DNA from: Paramarasmius palmivorus | Lineage: Eukaryota; Basidiomycota; Agaricomycetes; Agaricales; Marasmiaceae | Assembly (NCBI GenBank): GCA_037176845.1 | Contig: JAYKXP010000036.1 | Span: 372,001 to 436,000, forward strand | DNA: 64,000 nucleotides | Reading direction: 5' to 3' | Shown here: positions 22,174 through 34,870 of the stretch, piece after piece | Layout of the letters: each line of letters starts with the position of its first letter | Position numbering within the stretch: the first letter of the stretch is position 1 | The notes under the pieces: generated by a model | What the model saw: the letters and a program-made list of their open reading frames with translations, nothing else | The model's database searches: none | Told to the model about the DNA's origin: nothing | Position numbers and translations under genes: made by a program

Positions 22174-25100
22174 ATGGAATCGTACAGTGCTAGAACTTCG
22201 TCGTTGAGGAGCAAGCAGAGTACGCTTTCTTCCAAAGATTATCCTTCAAAAGTATGTACTATATCTCGTTGTCTGTAGCATATCAACAATGCACTTTTGC
22301 AGAATACAGGAACGATCTCCGGCTCTTCGCGGAGAAATAGGGCATATGAAGAGGAGAGTGACGGAGAAATCAATGGTAGAATCCATTCTTCGCGTGCAAG
22401 TAGACCTGGTGCGTCCTTATGTATTCTCATCAACACTCTGGTTGAGTATCATTTAACTTTCAGCACGAGACGAGCCCTCATTCATCGCCGAAACATCGTT
22501 TGTCAAAGCACCCTTGAACTCTCGTGTGATCTCCGGTACTGCTCTACCCAAGTCTAAAGGCAAAGCAAGACAAGAAACTCTCGACCATGTCCCATTGGAG
22601 ATCCAGGAAGCCATGATCTTGGAGGATTTGCTGTATGTGCTCATGGTCCGTCTCTATTCATTGCAAGTATGTTTATGTGATTGATTGATTAGTAGGGTAT
22701 TGAAGGGAACCATATCACCTATCATCCGAACTATTCTCCTCAAGAGGATGATCCATTGCGTGGCATTCGATTCGTAGTTTCGCCTTCATTAGGTGCGTGT
22801 TATGGTCTACAAACATTGTCCATGAGCTTATTCAACATCATAGACTCCTCATTACGGGATTTGGTCGAAAGGGTTTTACCGCTAGGAACCTATTACACTG
22901 CAATAACATCCTTCATTGAGCAACGAAGTCATCTGGACTTTGGGTTGGTCAACCATGCCTTATGTGCCTCAATACGTGACATGTTAAAGGTAATAACATT
23001 CTCTTGACCATTTTTCATACTCACGACGACACGGACAGGACTACCAAACTCTCTTATCGCAACTAGAACATGCCTTCAACACCTCACCCCAATTCTCACT
23101 TCAAAAGCTCTGGTTCTATGTTCACCCCACCGTCCATACTCTATCCCTGATATACAACCTTGTCCTCGAACTCGCTTCAGCGGACAATCCGCCGGAGCCA
23201 GACTCTTCCGACAGTGAGAGTAGCTTCGACGCAGAGGAAGAAGCCAGAAATGAAGAGCTTGGTATCGGGAAAGCCAAGCTCAAGGCGGTACTTGCAGACC
23301 AAAACGGGCACCTCACAGGAGATAGTGGGATCAAGGTGAAAGGAGGAGAGGTGCTGGCAATCATCTACGAGAGAAAGCTGACGATGTCGGGGGATCCGAC
23401 CGCGAACATGCTTTATGGGACATTATTACGAGAGGCAGGAGCACCTTATGTTGCTATGTTGAAGGGTTGGGTCACCACTGGGAGATTAGTTGACCCGTAT
23501 GATGAACTGTTGGTGAAGGAGAGCAAGTTCATCAATAGGGGGATTTTGGAGGTCGATTATACTGACGAGTATTGGGAGCGGCGGTATACTGTGCGTTGCT
23601 GCTTTCTTCTCCAAGTTGTTTGACTGACAGTCACGTAGCTCAGAGATGGCTCTACTTTATCTGATTCAAAACGGCATAAGGCGGGAGTGCCGCCCCGTCG
23701 AACGGTTGGTGGACGCTTACCAGGGGGCGCGTGTATACCTCCGTTACTGGAAAGCTGGAAACACAAGATATTACTTGCGGGGAAATACCTGAATGTTATC
23801 CGTGAATGTGGTATCGAGATCAGTCGGGATCAAAGTCTTAGAACGGACGAAAAATTCTCGATGGATGATGAGAAGTCAGTCTCTCCTCCCCTTACATTCT
23901 CCCTGAACTAAGGCGTTTTCTACTAGGTTCTACGAGTTCTTACAAGACGCTTACACCCATGCCAACCATACGCTTCTTCAGCTCCTTCTCAAGGATCAGC
24001 AGCTCATTCCTCGTCTACGATCCCTCAAACGATACTTCTTCTTATCTCAATCCTTCTTCCTCACACATCTACTAGATCTCTCGCACAGTGAGCTGAGAAA
24101 GTCAGCGAAATCCGCATCTATAGTTAAACTACAGAGCTTACTGGAACTCACTTTAAACACGGATTCGCACGGAGAAGACACCATGTTTCGAGAAGATGTG
24201 AGGGTAGTCATGGCTGGGAGTGGGCTGTACGAGTGGCTGCTCAAGATCATCAACGTGAAGGGGATGGAGAATGCGGGAGAAGCAGAGGTCAGTCCTGTGC
24301 AAGAGGATGCGAAGAAGGAGAAGGGCAAAGATGACAAGAAACCGATGCTTGGTGCGTGTCTCTTGCAATGATTCTTCCTTAGTTGCTCATTGTAATCCTT
24401 CTCTCTAGCCATAGACGCCCTAACCCTAGACTACAACGTCAAGTTTCCTCTCTCGCTCGTAATTTCCCGAAAAACCATCTTACGGTACCAGTTCCTTTTT
24501 CGCTTCCTTCTTCATCTTAAGCATGTGGAGCAATCCCTTGCCGCGATGTGGATCGAACAAAAGGCTGGTCCTTGGAGACGTCTCTTACCTGAACAGCATC
24601 ATATTGACTTCAACAAGTGGCGATTAAGGGTGTTCCTCCTCAGGGCGAAGATGCTGTCGTTTGTGCAGCAGATCCTGTCCTTTGCGACATTTGAAGTTTT
24701 AGAACCTAATTGGAGAGCGCTGGAGGCGAAGCTAGACAAGGTTACGACTGTTGATCAGTTGTTGAGAGATCACGTTGATTTTCTGGATACGTGTTTGAAG
24801 GAATGTATGTTGACGAGTAAAAAGCTGCTCGAGGTTCGTATTTCCGTTTTGATCTCCATGGTTAGCGATGCTGATATATACCTATTTGTTTCGTCCAGTC
24901 GTACTCGAAGCTCATTGTTACATGTTCAACATTCGCCCTGTACACTTCATCATTCAACAAATCCGCCAACGCCGCCCTGGTGAATTCCGATGGCGCCGTA
25001 GATACGGATATGCAGAAGCGGTGGGACTTTTTGAGCAAGTTTGAGACGAACTTTGATCACTGGTTTGTCTTTCTGTTCTGTGACGTCTATTTGCTTCTGA

Positions 25101-25216
25101 TGAGGGCTGCCTATAGGTTCAAAGTTTATCTGAACTGTGTTCAGTTCTACGCCTCGAGTGAGAACATTTCGTTATTGCCCTTGGTTGTGAGACTTAGTAG
25201 TGTTAAGAATGCTTGA
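22174..25216 (+). CDS. GCP2: gamma-tubulin complex component 2 (GCP2/Spc97 family)
   Basis: About a dozen exons give roughly 850 residues. After a polar N-terminus comes the GRIP1 region: VPLEIQEAMILEDLLYVLMGIEGNHITYHP, DSSLRDLVERVLPLGTYYTAITSFIEQRS, FGLVNHALCASIRDML, LEHAFNTS, LQKLWFYVHPTVHTL and GTLLREAGAPYVAMLKGWVTTGRLVDPYDELLV. The GRIP2 region has ALTLDYNVKFPLSLVISRKTILRYQFLFRFLLHLKHVE and LRAKMLSFVQQILSFATFEVLEPNW. These are the hallmark segments of GCP2, which with GCP3 and gamma-tubulin nucleates microtubules at the spindle pole body. A Lys/Glu-rich insert lies between KGMEN and KKPML. The last exon ends at 25216 (SLLPLVVRLSSVKNA). No breaks seen. Confidence 0.92.
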
Positions 25217-25872
25217 ATTATGTATTATTCTCGTACGTACTTATCTGCTGTCGTATAATGAGATACCCTTCTACAGCGCTGACTGTCGTCCTGAGCCCTC
25301 ACAAGCACAAGTCACGTTGCTTGTTCGGCCCTAGATATTAGATACCCGAAGCGCCGCGCGGCGATGGGGCACTACCTTTGCGCAGTAGGCTTTGAAGGTT
25401 TGAACGACTATCTTCATACTATCTTCAAAACTTTGCCGCAGCGAGTGACTGATAGGCCTTTATCGATTTATCTTTCTAAGCCCACTTTCCTGGACAGGAC
25501 AGGCAAATTACCTTCATATATGCAGCTTCCGCAGAATCCTCTATGATGATTTCGGCCCCATCACTGACCAGCTCTGCTCATTCATGGCGACATGCACACA
25601 ACAAGGCATCAATTTGAAAGTGTTCGTGTAATTGGTGGGGCTTGGCCGATTACTGGTATACCGTTCGTATCCTGTCTTTTTCTTCACTTCGGAGGACAGG
25701 TTGACTCACACAGCATCCGACGTTCGTCAAATCCTCGTATTTCCAGGGAGGCATTTTGTTTCCTTTTAAATGACGAGTTGTCGCACCTAGTAAATTCGAC
25801 TATCCGATTTCACCGTCATGATCACCGGAATATGCTGTATATCATCACTAAGTTACTCCATCGTGAATACAA
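25217..25872. other. intergenic, no gene seen
   Basis: Convergent 3' flanks of GCP2 and the ZZ/EF-hand gene. Short frames here show no domain. Confidence 0.5.
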
Positions 25873-28800
25873 CTACAGACTGAGAGAACGACGAAGCAAT
25901 GCCTCCAATACTGCCAGTCGTTCATCAATACCTGCCACTTTCTCTTCCACACGTGCCAAGCGCGTCTCCACCGTGTTTGCTATCCGACTCCCTTCGTCCG
26001 TAGGAACAGGAGCAAACACCAGCGTGTGAGACCAGTCATGCTCATATGGCTGGCCACTGCGGTGTGAATACAGCCACGGTTTTTCTCGCTCAATACGTTC
26101 ATTACAACCACAACATAACAATGCCACACCTGTGGAGACCAATGCATATCAGCATCCTCAACAACGACATTAATAACTGTCTGCAAGCTCACCATTGCAA
26201 TCAAGACAATGCCAGTACGGACGCATCCTGACTGCTTTGGAGCATTCTATGCATTTGAAACCTGGTCCGGATTCGGAACCGCTTGTGGGCTCCTGGATCC
26301 CGGTCAATGCTGATGCTGGCGGAGACAGGTGCCGGTCAGCCATGTCCAAAATGCTCTTCGCTCGAGAAAACATAGCATGCTCATATGAACGCCATATGAT
26401 ACTGCGCAACTGCACGACAATGTGTGCAGGTGAATGTGACTTATGGCGCTCGGTGATCACGAAGGACTTTCCCAAAACAAAGCAGCTGGTACACAGGTCG
26501 AGGGTGTGATAAACCTCATTTTCCGAACAGGGAACACACGAAAGACGGCTGCCTGTAGACAGTGGACCCCCGCAGCAATCGCAGATGTAGCTTCCGATGT
26601 CCTGTTAGCACAACGGGAACAAGGCTGGTGAAAGATCAGAACTCACTTATAGTATCCAATCTCACGTCGTATCTGGAACAGCATGATGGTACGCCACAGG
26701 GCTATGTCGTTAGGGTGTGCTGTCTTCAGAAGTTCATGCCATTCATTCGTGTTGTCTGGGTGAATGCGCCCGAACTTCTCCAGCGTCTTCGCCATTTCAA
26801 TGTACCGTTGACGCTGATGCCGTCGAGCGGCAATAACATCCCAACTCAACTTCTTTTCCCGCACCGTACGAACACTTGCGTTTAGTGCGAGTTTCCATAG
26901 AGCCTTCGGACGGTTTTGTATGAATTCTTCCTGTGCGGGGCACGAAAGAAGATACTCGATTGGGCGATGTTTGAGAAAGAAGGTAAACTGTGATTTGATT
27001 TTGCTGCATGGACGTGAGACATCAGATATAATTTGCTAATGATAACCTACCTGTCCTCTCCAGTTTCTTGAGTGTCTCCATTCCCCACTGCATCTCTGCT
27101 CTCTTCCGAGTCTCTATTTCCTTCTGAATCTTCTTCACTACCGCTGTCCTTTGAGTCGATTTGCGGTGTATTGAAGTCAGCTGGATAGCCCCAACGCCCT
27201 TTAACCTCATCAAAGTCCTCAGTAACAACACCCTCGTATCGCCATGCAACCTCTTGACCGTGCTGTAACAGTTGGTACTTTTTGTTAAATTTCACCCAAT
27301 TCCCCTCGACATACCCCTCGACCGTGAACGGCCCGTATGTGTCCATGCCAGACCCTACGAAAGTGCGATCGATATTTTGCTCGGAAACAGTAAAGCTGAG
27401 TAGGCCATCATCCTCTCTAATCCCACCGTAGCTATACTGCCCGCTCCAGTGGCCTATGAGAGATCGTGGTATACCATTATAATCACGAGAATCTGCCTGA
27501 CCGCTGGCAGTGAGTATAAGACGGTCAATTTCTTCTGTTTGTGTCCCAAAAACAAGGGGAATGGTATCACATCCTGGATTGCTTTCCTCATTCCTGGATT
27601 CCGTGTATGTGTGCGACTCTTCACCAAAGACGTTGGTGTCAACGAGAGAATCACGAGCCCAATAGGATCCCATGACGGGCTCCTCGGTTGTGAACGCATA
27701 CTGCAGCTAGTGAGCTCCAAAATGTCTATCCTTCAGCTCGTTGACTTACCAGCCCATAGAAGAACCTAGAAAGTTGCTCCTTCTCGTTCATATTTTGCCA
27801 TTTGTACACAACTGCAGACCGAAGTTAAGCCTGTTGCTCCTACCAAAAGACTAATCGGTATATCACTAACCTTGTAAAGTGCGAACTCGATTTAGTACTT
27901 CCTCCATGAGAATTTGGACGGAACATTGGATCAATCTGAGCTCGTATTCGTGGAGAACTTTGGTTTCTCCTTGCGAGATGATAGAAAACCCCCTCTGAAG
28001 TAGGAGAAAGGTGATGGGCAACAGATACTGATCATAGATAAATGCGAGCAAGAATTCATAGCAAATTGTTCTGACGAACTCACCTTCTCAGGCCTCCCAG
28101 ATCCAGTGACCATAGCTAATGTGTTTGCTTCATCGATGTAATAATTGACTCTCCGCAGTTCCTTATCCATATTGGTTTCGTTTCCAACCACATAGTCCTT
28201 GAATTTCAAGAACCTGACATCTGAGTCCCAGTTGGTGTCGTCCCACAGGTCAACATCACGAAGGGCTGAGAGAAGGTCTTCTATCTTGCGAATCTCCCAC
28301 GAAGTCATAAACTCTGCAATTATCTGCCTGTTGGCTGGAAGTGCTCGTTTTGAGGCAAAGTATATGTCTGCGAATAGCTTGCGAATGCGACGAAAGTACC
28401 ATTGGACTGTCATCTCGAAGCCTTACAAGGATATCTGAATGAATGAACGGTCAAAAGACATGAAAATGACCACCAACCATAGGTCCAGTATGCAATCCAG
28501 CGCGGGAGACTAGCAATACAAATCAGTTTGTGAGCGCAAAAAAAAATTGACTTAATAGCTCACCTCCAATTGAGGGGTCGGGCTGCCGTGAAAGCGTTCA
28601 CTTCGTCGATTGTTACGAAGGACGAGACATCGTCGTCGAGGGCTTCCATGAGTGGTTGCAATAGCTGCAACCGAAGATCCGTGATATACCGCATCGCCCA
28701 CTGATCTTGAGCACTAGCGCTCTCCATTCCTTTTGCAATGTGAACATCTGCCTCATCAGCTTTATCGAGTTTATTGTTGTGAATCCCTCGAACGAAGTGG

Positions 28801-30844
28801 TCACGGAGCGCCATAACAAGATGCCTGGCCTTGACACTGCCCTTCCATCCCTGGCCCGATGTGTATTAGCAGGGACTACAAAAGAAAGAGAAACGGTTGT
28901 ACCATCTCTGTCCAGATATGATACATATCCTAGGGTAAGCAGTGGTTCAGTTAGACATTAGGTACTAACAGACAAGGCGACTCACGCGATCGACAATCCG
29001 CTCGTGAGGACCAGCGCGTACGGCATCGATCACACGATCGCTCTCGCGCTTAACCGTTATCTTGACTTCCTCGACTTGTTTAAACCAGGCTTCGAATTTT
29101 TGGTCAAAAAATTTCTCCTCTTCTGCAAGGATCTTATCTACTCCTTTCTTGATCTCCTTCCGTAACTCGGCAACTGTATGTCCAGAATTATCCTGCGTTC
29201 CTCCGACTCTTTTCGCCTTATCATCTGCGGGCGCGAATCGGGCGAGGGTTTCATCGAGTAGGTTTTCGTCTTTGCGAATGATATTGATACCTCCATGACT
29301 TGATACATATGTTGAAAGCTCGCTCTCCTCGAGGCTGCGCATGCGCCGAAAGACTAGCTCCATGAATTTGTCAAGATTACAGTTCAGTTGCGATAGGTTT
29401 GTCTTGATCTCGGTAACTGTGATACTTGTGTGGACCTGGAGGTCTAGTTGGATGTCTTCTCGTAGATCTCTGAACGTTTGAGCAACTTCTGCAAATCTGT
29501 CCTGCCAATCTGGGCTTGTGAAGTATTTGACTGCCAAGCACGTCATGTACATAGCGGTGGCATAAATGTAACACCTACGCACCAATCGCATGCCGTTTCT
29601 GGTAGCTATCGCACACTTTTGCGCAACTCTTAATGGCGATGTGGATCGCACCCATGCGTTTGTGCAACCGAGCTTCAATCGTCAATCCGTCGTTGCCGAG
29701 CTCCTGCGGGTCAATCTTCTTCAATCTGTTAACGTCCGTGAGCATCGGTACAGTATCGATATTCAATGAGGCTGTCGTGGCTCACAGCTTAAGCATCTCC
29801 ATCATATCACACATAGTTAAGTTAAGTGTGCGGACTTTGTCGTCATTGGCCTGTCGCTTCACCGCCAACTTCAGCCCTGCCTTGAATAGTCCGACGGCAA
29901 CTGCATAAGCAAAGATATCAGTAACAGGTTTATGTATCGTCGTAAATGCAATACCGTGAACAAATGGGTGGATTCTGTCCACCTCATCGAGGACAGATAT
30001 CAGCCATTCACTATACCTGGCAAAATTGCTGACACCTTCTCTGACCAAAGAAAATGTACTCTCTGTATACCGTAACTATTTAGTGGTAGTATGGCGTAAG
30101 ACGGAATAGATTCAAATACCTAGATTGCCGACGGACTGCTCCTCCAATGAACTATCAGGCTGGGCGGCGGTATCGCTTTCTCGAGAAACCGTAGCAGGAG
30201 GATCTGTGGGCATGAGCGATGTCAAAAGCGTAAAGAATAACAAGCGTGGGTGTTTGCTAGAGAGCCATTCGTTTTTTATGTTGAGTAGCGCCTGCGAAGC
30301 CTGATCATAGAGGACATGAGCGGTCGCGCGCATGGAGCCTGTCTGTGGCAGGTGGATCAGATAAGATCATGCGGCCATAGTTTTGTGCTATTTCGAGCGT
30401 CAGCGCTGCAGCGCTGGACATTGGCTAGACACTGGACAGGGCTTCCTGTGGACCTGTGCCCCAGGCAAGCTGAGACAACTGATGCACCTCTGTTAACCTC
30501 AGAAACGTCAAACCCTCTAAACCTTGACCATTATTGTTGAATGGGCTATTGCCATGATACTCACTACACTCGAGATTTGCGTGAAGACCTGTGAAAAACT
30601 TGTCTATTTCGATCGGTCATCTGCCGTGAGCGCTTGAGCTTTGACGCTAGAGTCGCTTCGATTTCTCGTGCAAATTGCAATCCAGAGATTAGTGGACGCA
30701 CGGGGATTAGCCACATTATGCAGACGAATACCGTTCCTATATTGCAGAAGAAGCATTCGTTGAGGTCAGTATCATTCCACAAAACTAACGACGTACCAGT
30801 TCGGAAGCGCTAGGTTTCAATATGTTCTGCCAGTCTCGCAGTGA
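25873..30844 (-). CDS. large protein with membrane segment, EF-hand-like loop and ZZ-type zinc fingers
   Basis: A long multi-exon minus-strand gene; I could join exons from about 30716 down to 25873. The N-terminal part reads TVFVCIMWLIPVRPLISGLQF (membrane segment), LDEVDRIHPFVHGIAFT, LKLAVKRQANDDKVRTLN and the helical VKYFTSPDWQDRFAEVAQTF. An EF-hand-like loop, DDDVSSFVTIDEVNAF, lies near LNWRLPRWIAYW. A beta-rich stretch follows (SLIGHWSGQYSYGG). The end carries a ZZ-type finger (YICDCCGGPLSTGSRLSCVPC ... DLCTSC) and Cys pairs CIECSK, HCLDCNG and CCGCNE, then a coiled-coil tail (RLARVEEKVAGIDERLAVLE). I recognise an Agaricomycete family of unknown function. The true start codon was not found: the upstream exon ending near 30844 has no ATG. 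Exons between 30330 and 30560 are unresolved. Confidence 0.72.
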
Positions 30845-31120
30845 CTACGAAACACTTATCAGTAAGTATGCTATGCAGCCCCGGGCAGTGTCTGGATTCA
30901 AGGTTTCGTATCCTTCAAGCTCGCGAGACAGATGCTAGAAGAATTGGATGATCGAGAACAGGTGTCCTTGATGTTCTTGATGCTAGTTCGCACCAACAGT
31001 GGTCTGCGGCAGTGCACCAAAATTTTATGTAAGATGCTGTGACTGTCCGCTTTCCTCACACTCCCCCGACTTGCACTTCCACCATTACTCCTTCCCTAGC
31101 GTTACTCCTTGCCAACCGAA

Positions 31121-32001
31121 ATGGCGGAAATTGTCAACGTTATTGTCGCTTTTGCTGTCATCATCTTCATCTTTCGATGGGCCACGTCCGGTACGCATTG
31201 ATTCCCAATGCAGGTTTTCATGAGGCCGTGGAACTTACCACGGAATGCGGTATATAGGGAGCGAAACAGACCGAACAGCAGCCGATACGCTAGGGTTCAG
31301 ACCAAAGAATGTTTCGCAGGACATGGTGCGTTTACATTCTCTTCAGTATTGTCGGCCTCGCGCTGATTGGATTGTGCTGCAACTAGCTTGACACGATATC
31401 GAACATGTTCCCCGATATACCGATGTATGTTCTACATCTGCCCTCATGGGTTTGAGTCAATGACATGTCTGCAGTGATAATATACGTTACGACCTTTTAC
31501 GAACGGGAAGCGTCGAACTCACGACGAATAAGATATTAGAACGGGGCTATTTGGATGCAGTACGTGCAGTACATACTTTGACGTCTTCACTTTACTCATA
31601 CAACTTCTCAACAGCCACCTGCTTCTTACTTCCAGCTCTACCCCCGCACAGCTGCACCTGCACCCACACGATCAAACGCTACTACAACCGCTACGCCTAA
31701 TGCCAAAGAAAAGGCAGCACAGAAACAGTCCACGTTGATTGAACGGTTCAACTTGCACGATCGTGTCAGCACTACCGAAACGATCTCGGAGGCGGAAGTG
31801 GGCGGAAAGTCTACCTGGGAGGACACGCCAGAGAAAAGAGAGGCAAACTTGAGGGAAAGAAAGGCAAAGATGATTCTAGCTGCAAGACAGTAAGTCAGCG
31901 TCGAGACTGCAGTGTTACTTGATTCTGATCCTGCTTGCGCCCTATTCAGACGTATGCTTGCTGCTCAGAAGAACGAGGCGTCTGGTTCGGGTACGTCTTA
32001 G
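31121..32001 (+). CDS. CUE-domain ER membrane protein (Cue1-like)
   Basis: Six exons join to 195 residues: 31121-31190, 31258-31325, 31387-31424, 31475-31559, 31615-31889 and 31950-32001. The start MAEIVNVIVAFAVIIFIFRW is a single membrane anchor. A CUE domain follows: LDTISNMFPDIPIDNIRYDLLRTGSVELTTNKILERGYL, with the MFP motif and the later di-Leu used for ubiquitin binding. After a linker come a Glu/Lys-rich helix and KMILAARQRMLAAQK, similar to the Ubc7-binding region of yeast Cue1. Cue1 recruits the E2 enzyme Ubc7 to the ER membrane for ER-associated degradation; that role is inferred. The gene stands divergent to the ZZ/EF-hand gene. Confidence 0.82.
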
Positions 32002-32336
32002 GCTCAGGAATTTTTTTTCATAGGTATAGGTGGCTCTAGCTGGAGCTCTGGTGGACGAGTGTACCATATACTATCACATACTGCAAGTGCTATACTATTT
32101 TTACGCCCACTCAGCTTCTTTGTGACACAGGAAAGACGTTGGACTGCTTGGGCGTGTTTGACGCAGGTTCTACTTCTTGCATTAAAAATGGTTATAGCCA
32201 TTACCATAAGACTTTTGGCGCAGCTTCTTGAATTATGGTCGTTGAAGATGGTTCTGAATTCTAAAAGTCCCGGATAGGGTAGTGATGCGTTACCTACTTC
32301 TGCGTGAGACGCGTCAATGTCACAGTAGTTCTTTTC

Positions 32337-32971
32337 ATGGCACCACCACCAGGACAACCGCCTTCCTACGAGTCGTCTGCACTCGATGCATCCACACCGG
32401 CGTTTTCCCAACTCGTTCAAACCACTTTTCAACAACTTGGTGCCGTTGTCGGGGGACTTGCTAGCACGTACAGATTGTTACACTTAAGTTGATTGCTGAT
32501 CAGTACGCGCAGCCCAGGTAAACGATTTGGCGGTCAGTGTAGAAATTACCAACGCTCAACTCGCCAATATTCGGCAACGCAAGCTCAATCAGATGGTGTT
32601 GAAACCCGAAACTGTACCTGAGGCGCGGTCCAAAAGTATCGACGACGCGTGTTTTTTGCGCATGTTACACAAAACCGTGAGTCGTAGAGTCAATTGGGCA
32701 TATCTTTGCTGACTTTTTATAGGTCCCCGGATCCGGAATCGCTCTCGCTCAACGTCTACGCCCCAAAGAAGTGCTCGCTGAATTCATTCACGAAAAACCA
32801 CCAAGTGTCGGTGACGTACACCCACTTGCGCTAGGCCGACGTACCGCCCAGACGCTCAGTCACATTGATATTCTCAACCTGATGATGTTCTACAATGAAG
32901 ATTTCTGGATTGTGACGGACGACAGTCTTGAAGCTCGACGGGAAAAGATGTTGGTTTGGCTTACTATTTAG
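32337..32971 (+). CDS. hypothetical protein
   Basis: Three pieces on the plus strand seem to belong together. The first starts at ATG 32337 (APPPGQPPSYESSALDAS, then TTFQQLGAVVGGLAS). The second runs about 32500-32671 (ITNAQLANIRQRKLNQ ... DDACFLRMLHKT). The third runs about 32724-32971 (VPGSGIALAQRLRPKEVLAEF ... LNLMMFYNEDFWIVTDDSLEARREKMLVWL). The second intron has clean GTGAGT and ATAG ends. The first intron could not be placed with certainty. I do not recognise the family; the ordered last part and acidic/basic balance look like real coding sequence. Confidence 0.45.
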
Positions 32972-33122
32972 GCATGGGGTTGAGTACATGGAGTGTAACT
33001 TAAACTGGCGGAAGGAAACGTGTATTTGTATGATGTGATATTCGCTCAATTGGAGCGCTTCCTCAACAAGTGCATATGCCAGAAAAATCGCGATATGGTG
33101 GGTGCAGAAGTGGGGATGGACT

Positions 33123-34080
33123 CTATGTCCCGCTACGGATCTGACATACACCGTCAAAGAAAGCCTGGCTCAACACGCCAGACAACCTTTGTACGAAAAA
33201 CGAAAGGTGATCGATAGGAAAACGGCATTGCGTGGAGAAATCCTTCATATATTCTATAAAAGCGGGACCCATTTCTTCAAAAAGACGAGGTTTGTAGTAG
33301 ACGATGCGCTCTCCTAGTTGATTTTCAGCTGTTGTAGATTGATTGGAAGAATCAAGCTCTATTTTGAACTCCAGGTCGAAACGGAAAGCTGTTGCGATGA
33401 TCAGATCACAGAAAAAGTGGTCAATGAAAGGCCCACGGTGTTTTCCGAGTCCGTTGCTTGTATGAAAGTAGATGTCGAGAACACACGAGGCTTGATAATC
33501 CACCGTGCGCGCATGGCAAGCATCTAGGCTGAGAATGCGCATCCCGCTCCCTTGCATCAGCATTGAAAGCGTGAGCTGTGTTTTGGCATCCAGTTCTGAC
33601 TCCCGCTCTGGAAACAGTGAATAAGGTGGACTGATAGGACTCGGAGGTTAGTACGCACGCACCAGTCTTGGGATCATAAGTTGTAGGAAAGGCATGATAT
33701 TTTTGGTCCCTAGAGCAGAAGGTCATTTCCGTGTGGACTTCCCTGTTGATGATAATAATCAATGTCCGCGATTGTATCGACTGCTCAGTGATGTTGCTAA
33801 CTCTTTGTGTAGCTTAGGACGACGTGGTGAAGCTACATTGAATTTGCCGATAGCTTCCACTAGCTCCCGGATCGTTTCTTGCTTGGCTGGCAATGATACT
33901 AGCCGGTTAGCATACTGATATGCGTAAATATTGCATCCTATACGTACCAGTCACCTCCACCACGTATCGATCGCGCATATCAGAAAGGACCTTGGCCTTG
34001 GCCCGCAGTGACTCTGAGGCAAGATCCTCAGTTTGGCCAGAGTGATTGTATGAGTGCGCATCTTCGACAGATCCTGCCAT
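33123..34080 (-). CDS. hypothetical protein, paralogue of the gene at 34871
   Basis: Minus-strand gene starting at ATG 34080 (MAGSVEDAHSYNHSGQTED) and ending at 33123. Readable parts are DMRDRYVVEVT, LPAKQETIRELVEAIGKF, FCSRDQKYHAFPTTYDPKTG, ERESELDAKTQLTLSMLMQGSGMRI, ASCVLDIYF, TAFRFDLEFKIEL, RIVYYKPRLFEEMGPAFIEYMKDF and SFFVQRLSGVLSQAFFDGVCQ. The same order and motifs occur in the plus-strand gene at 34871, which supports both. The join near 33740-33790 is uncertain by frame. No known domain; predicted soluble, alpha/beta. Function unknown. Confidence 0.6.
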
Positions 34081-34870
34081 GGGTTGATCCTAGACAAAAA
34101 AAAACCTGAGGGAAGGTGACACTGCAGATTGAAGAAATTCTTCTAACAGTAGCACTTGCAGTAGCAGTATCAATCCACTCCATAGTGAAGGATGACAACG
34201 ATGAACATGAGAAAGTTCAGGTTGAGGCTTTGAAGCGCGAGCTCGTGGGGGAACCCTGCTGCTGCAAGAAGTTCTGAGGCGGTGACTCTGTCGCTTAGAA
34301 TAGGCCGAGAATCGTATTGAGAAGTGGTGATTTCCGTTCCCGCCTGCCATAGCTTGAGTCAGTTTGAATCACTTTAGGTTTGACAGGACAGCTAAGGTAG
34401 GCCAGTGGAAAGATGTGTCGGAGTGCGCACGGCAGTCTCCGGGTCTCCGGAAGGCGCCGTGTTTACATCCACGGCCCTGATTCACACGCAAACATTTCTT
34501 TTCCTTCCCATCCAATTGGACCTTTTTACGAAACGGCCTTAGGACTGAGTGCATTTCCTTCTGTTGTTATAACTTAGGTGGCGACAGTCAAGGATCCCAG
34601 GACTGCGAATCCTGACCGGCCACGATACAGCAAAAAAGCTTCAGAACGCTGCTCGGATTCGTATTTTCATGACGGAAACTCCGATTGAGCCTAATTTTCG
34701 AGGGTTCGGGGATTTAACTACAACCCTCGAGTCTCTTATCAAGCTCCATCTCACCGTGGACCCGAAATCAGCAAACATCGCAGGTACCTTTCTGGGTACA
34801 CCTAGTTTCCTTCCGACGAGCTTGAACGTTTCCTTACATCGGGTTTTACCAGAGACTTGAACACTTGGTT
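34081..34870. other. shared region between divergent paralogues
   Basis: About 790 bases separate the two start codons. A short plus-strand frame (34669-34860) shows no match to either paralogue and is not called. Confidence 0.45.

Noticed and set aside
26587..26642. Frameshift in the ZZ/EF-hand gene
   Set aside because: Using the acceptor GGAAG instead of AACAG gives NYICDCCGG in frame, so a normal 56-base intron explains it.
34560..34630. tRNA-like stretch (GGACTGCGAATCC)
   Set aside because: No acceptor stem, D-arm or anticodon arm could be paired around it.
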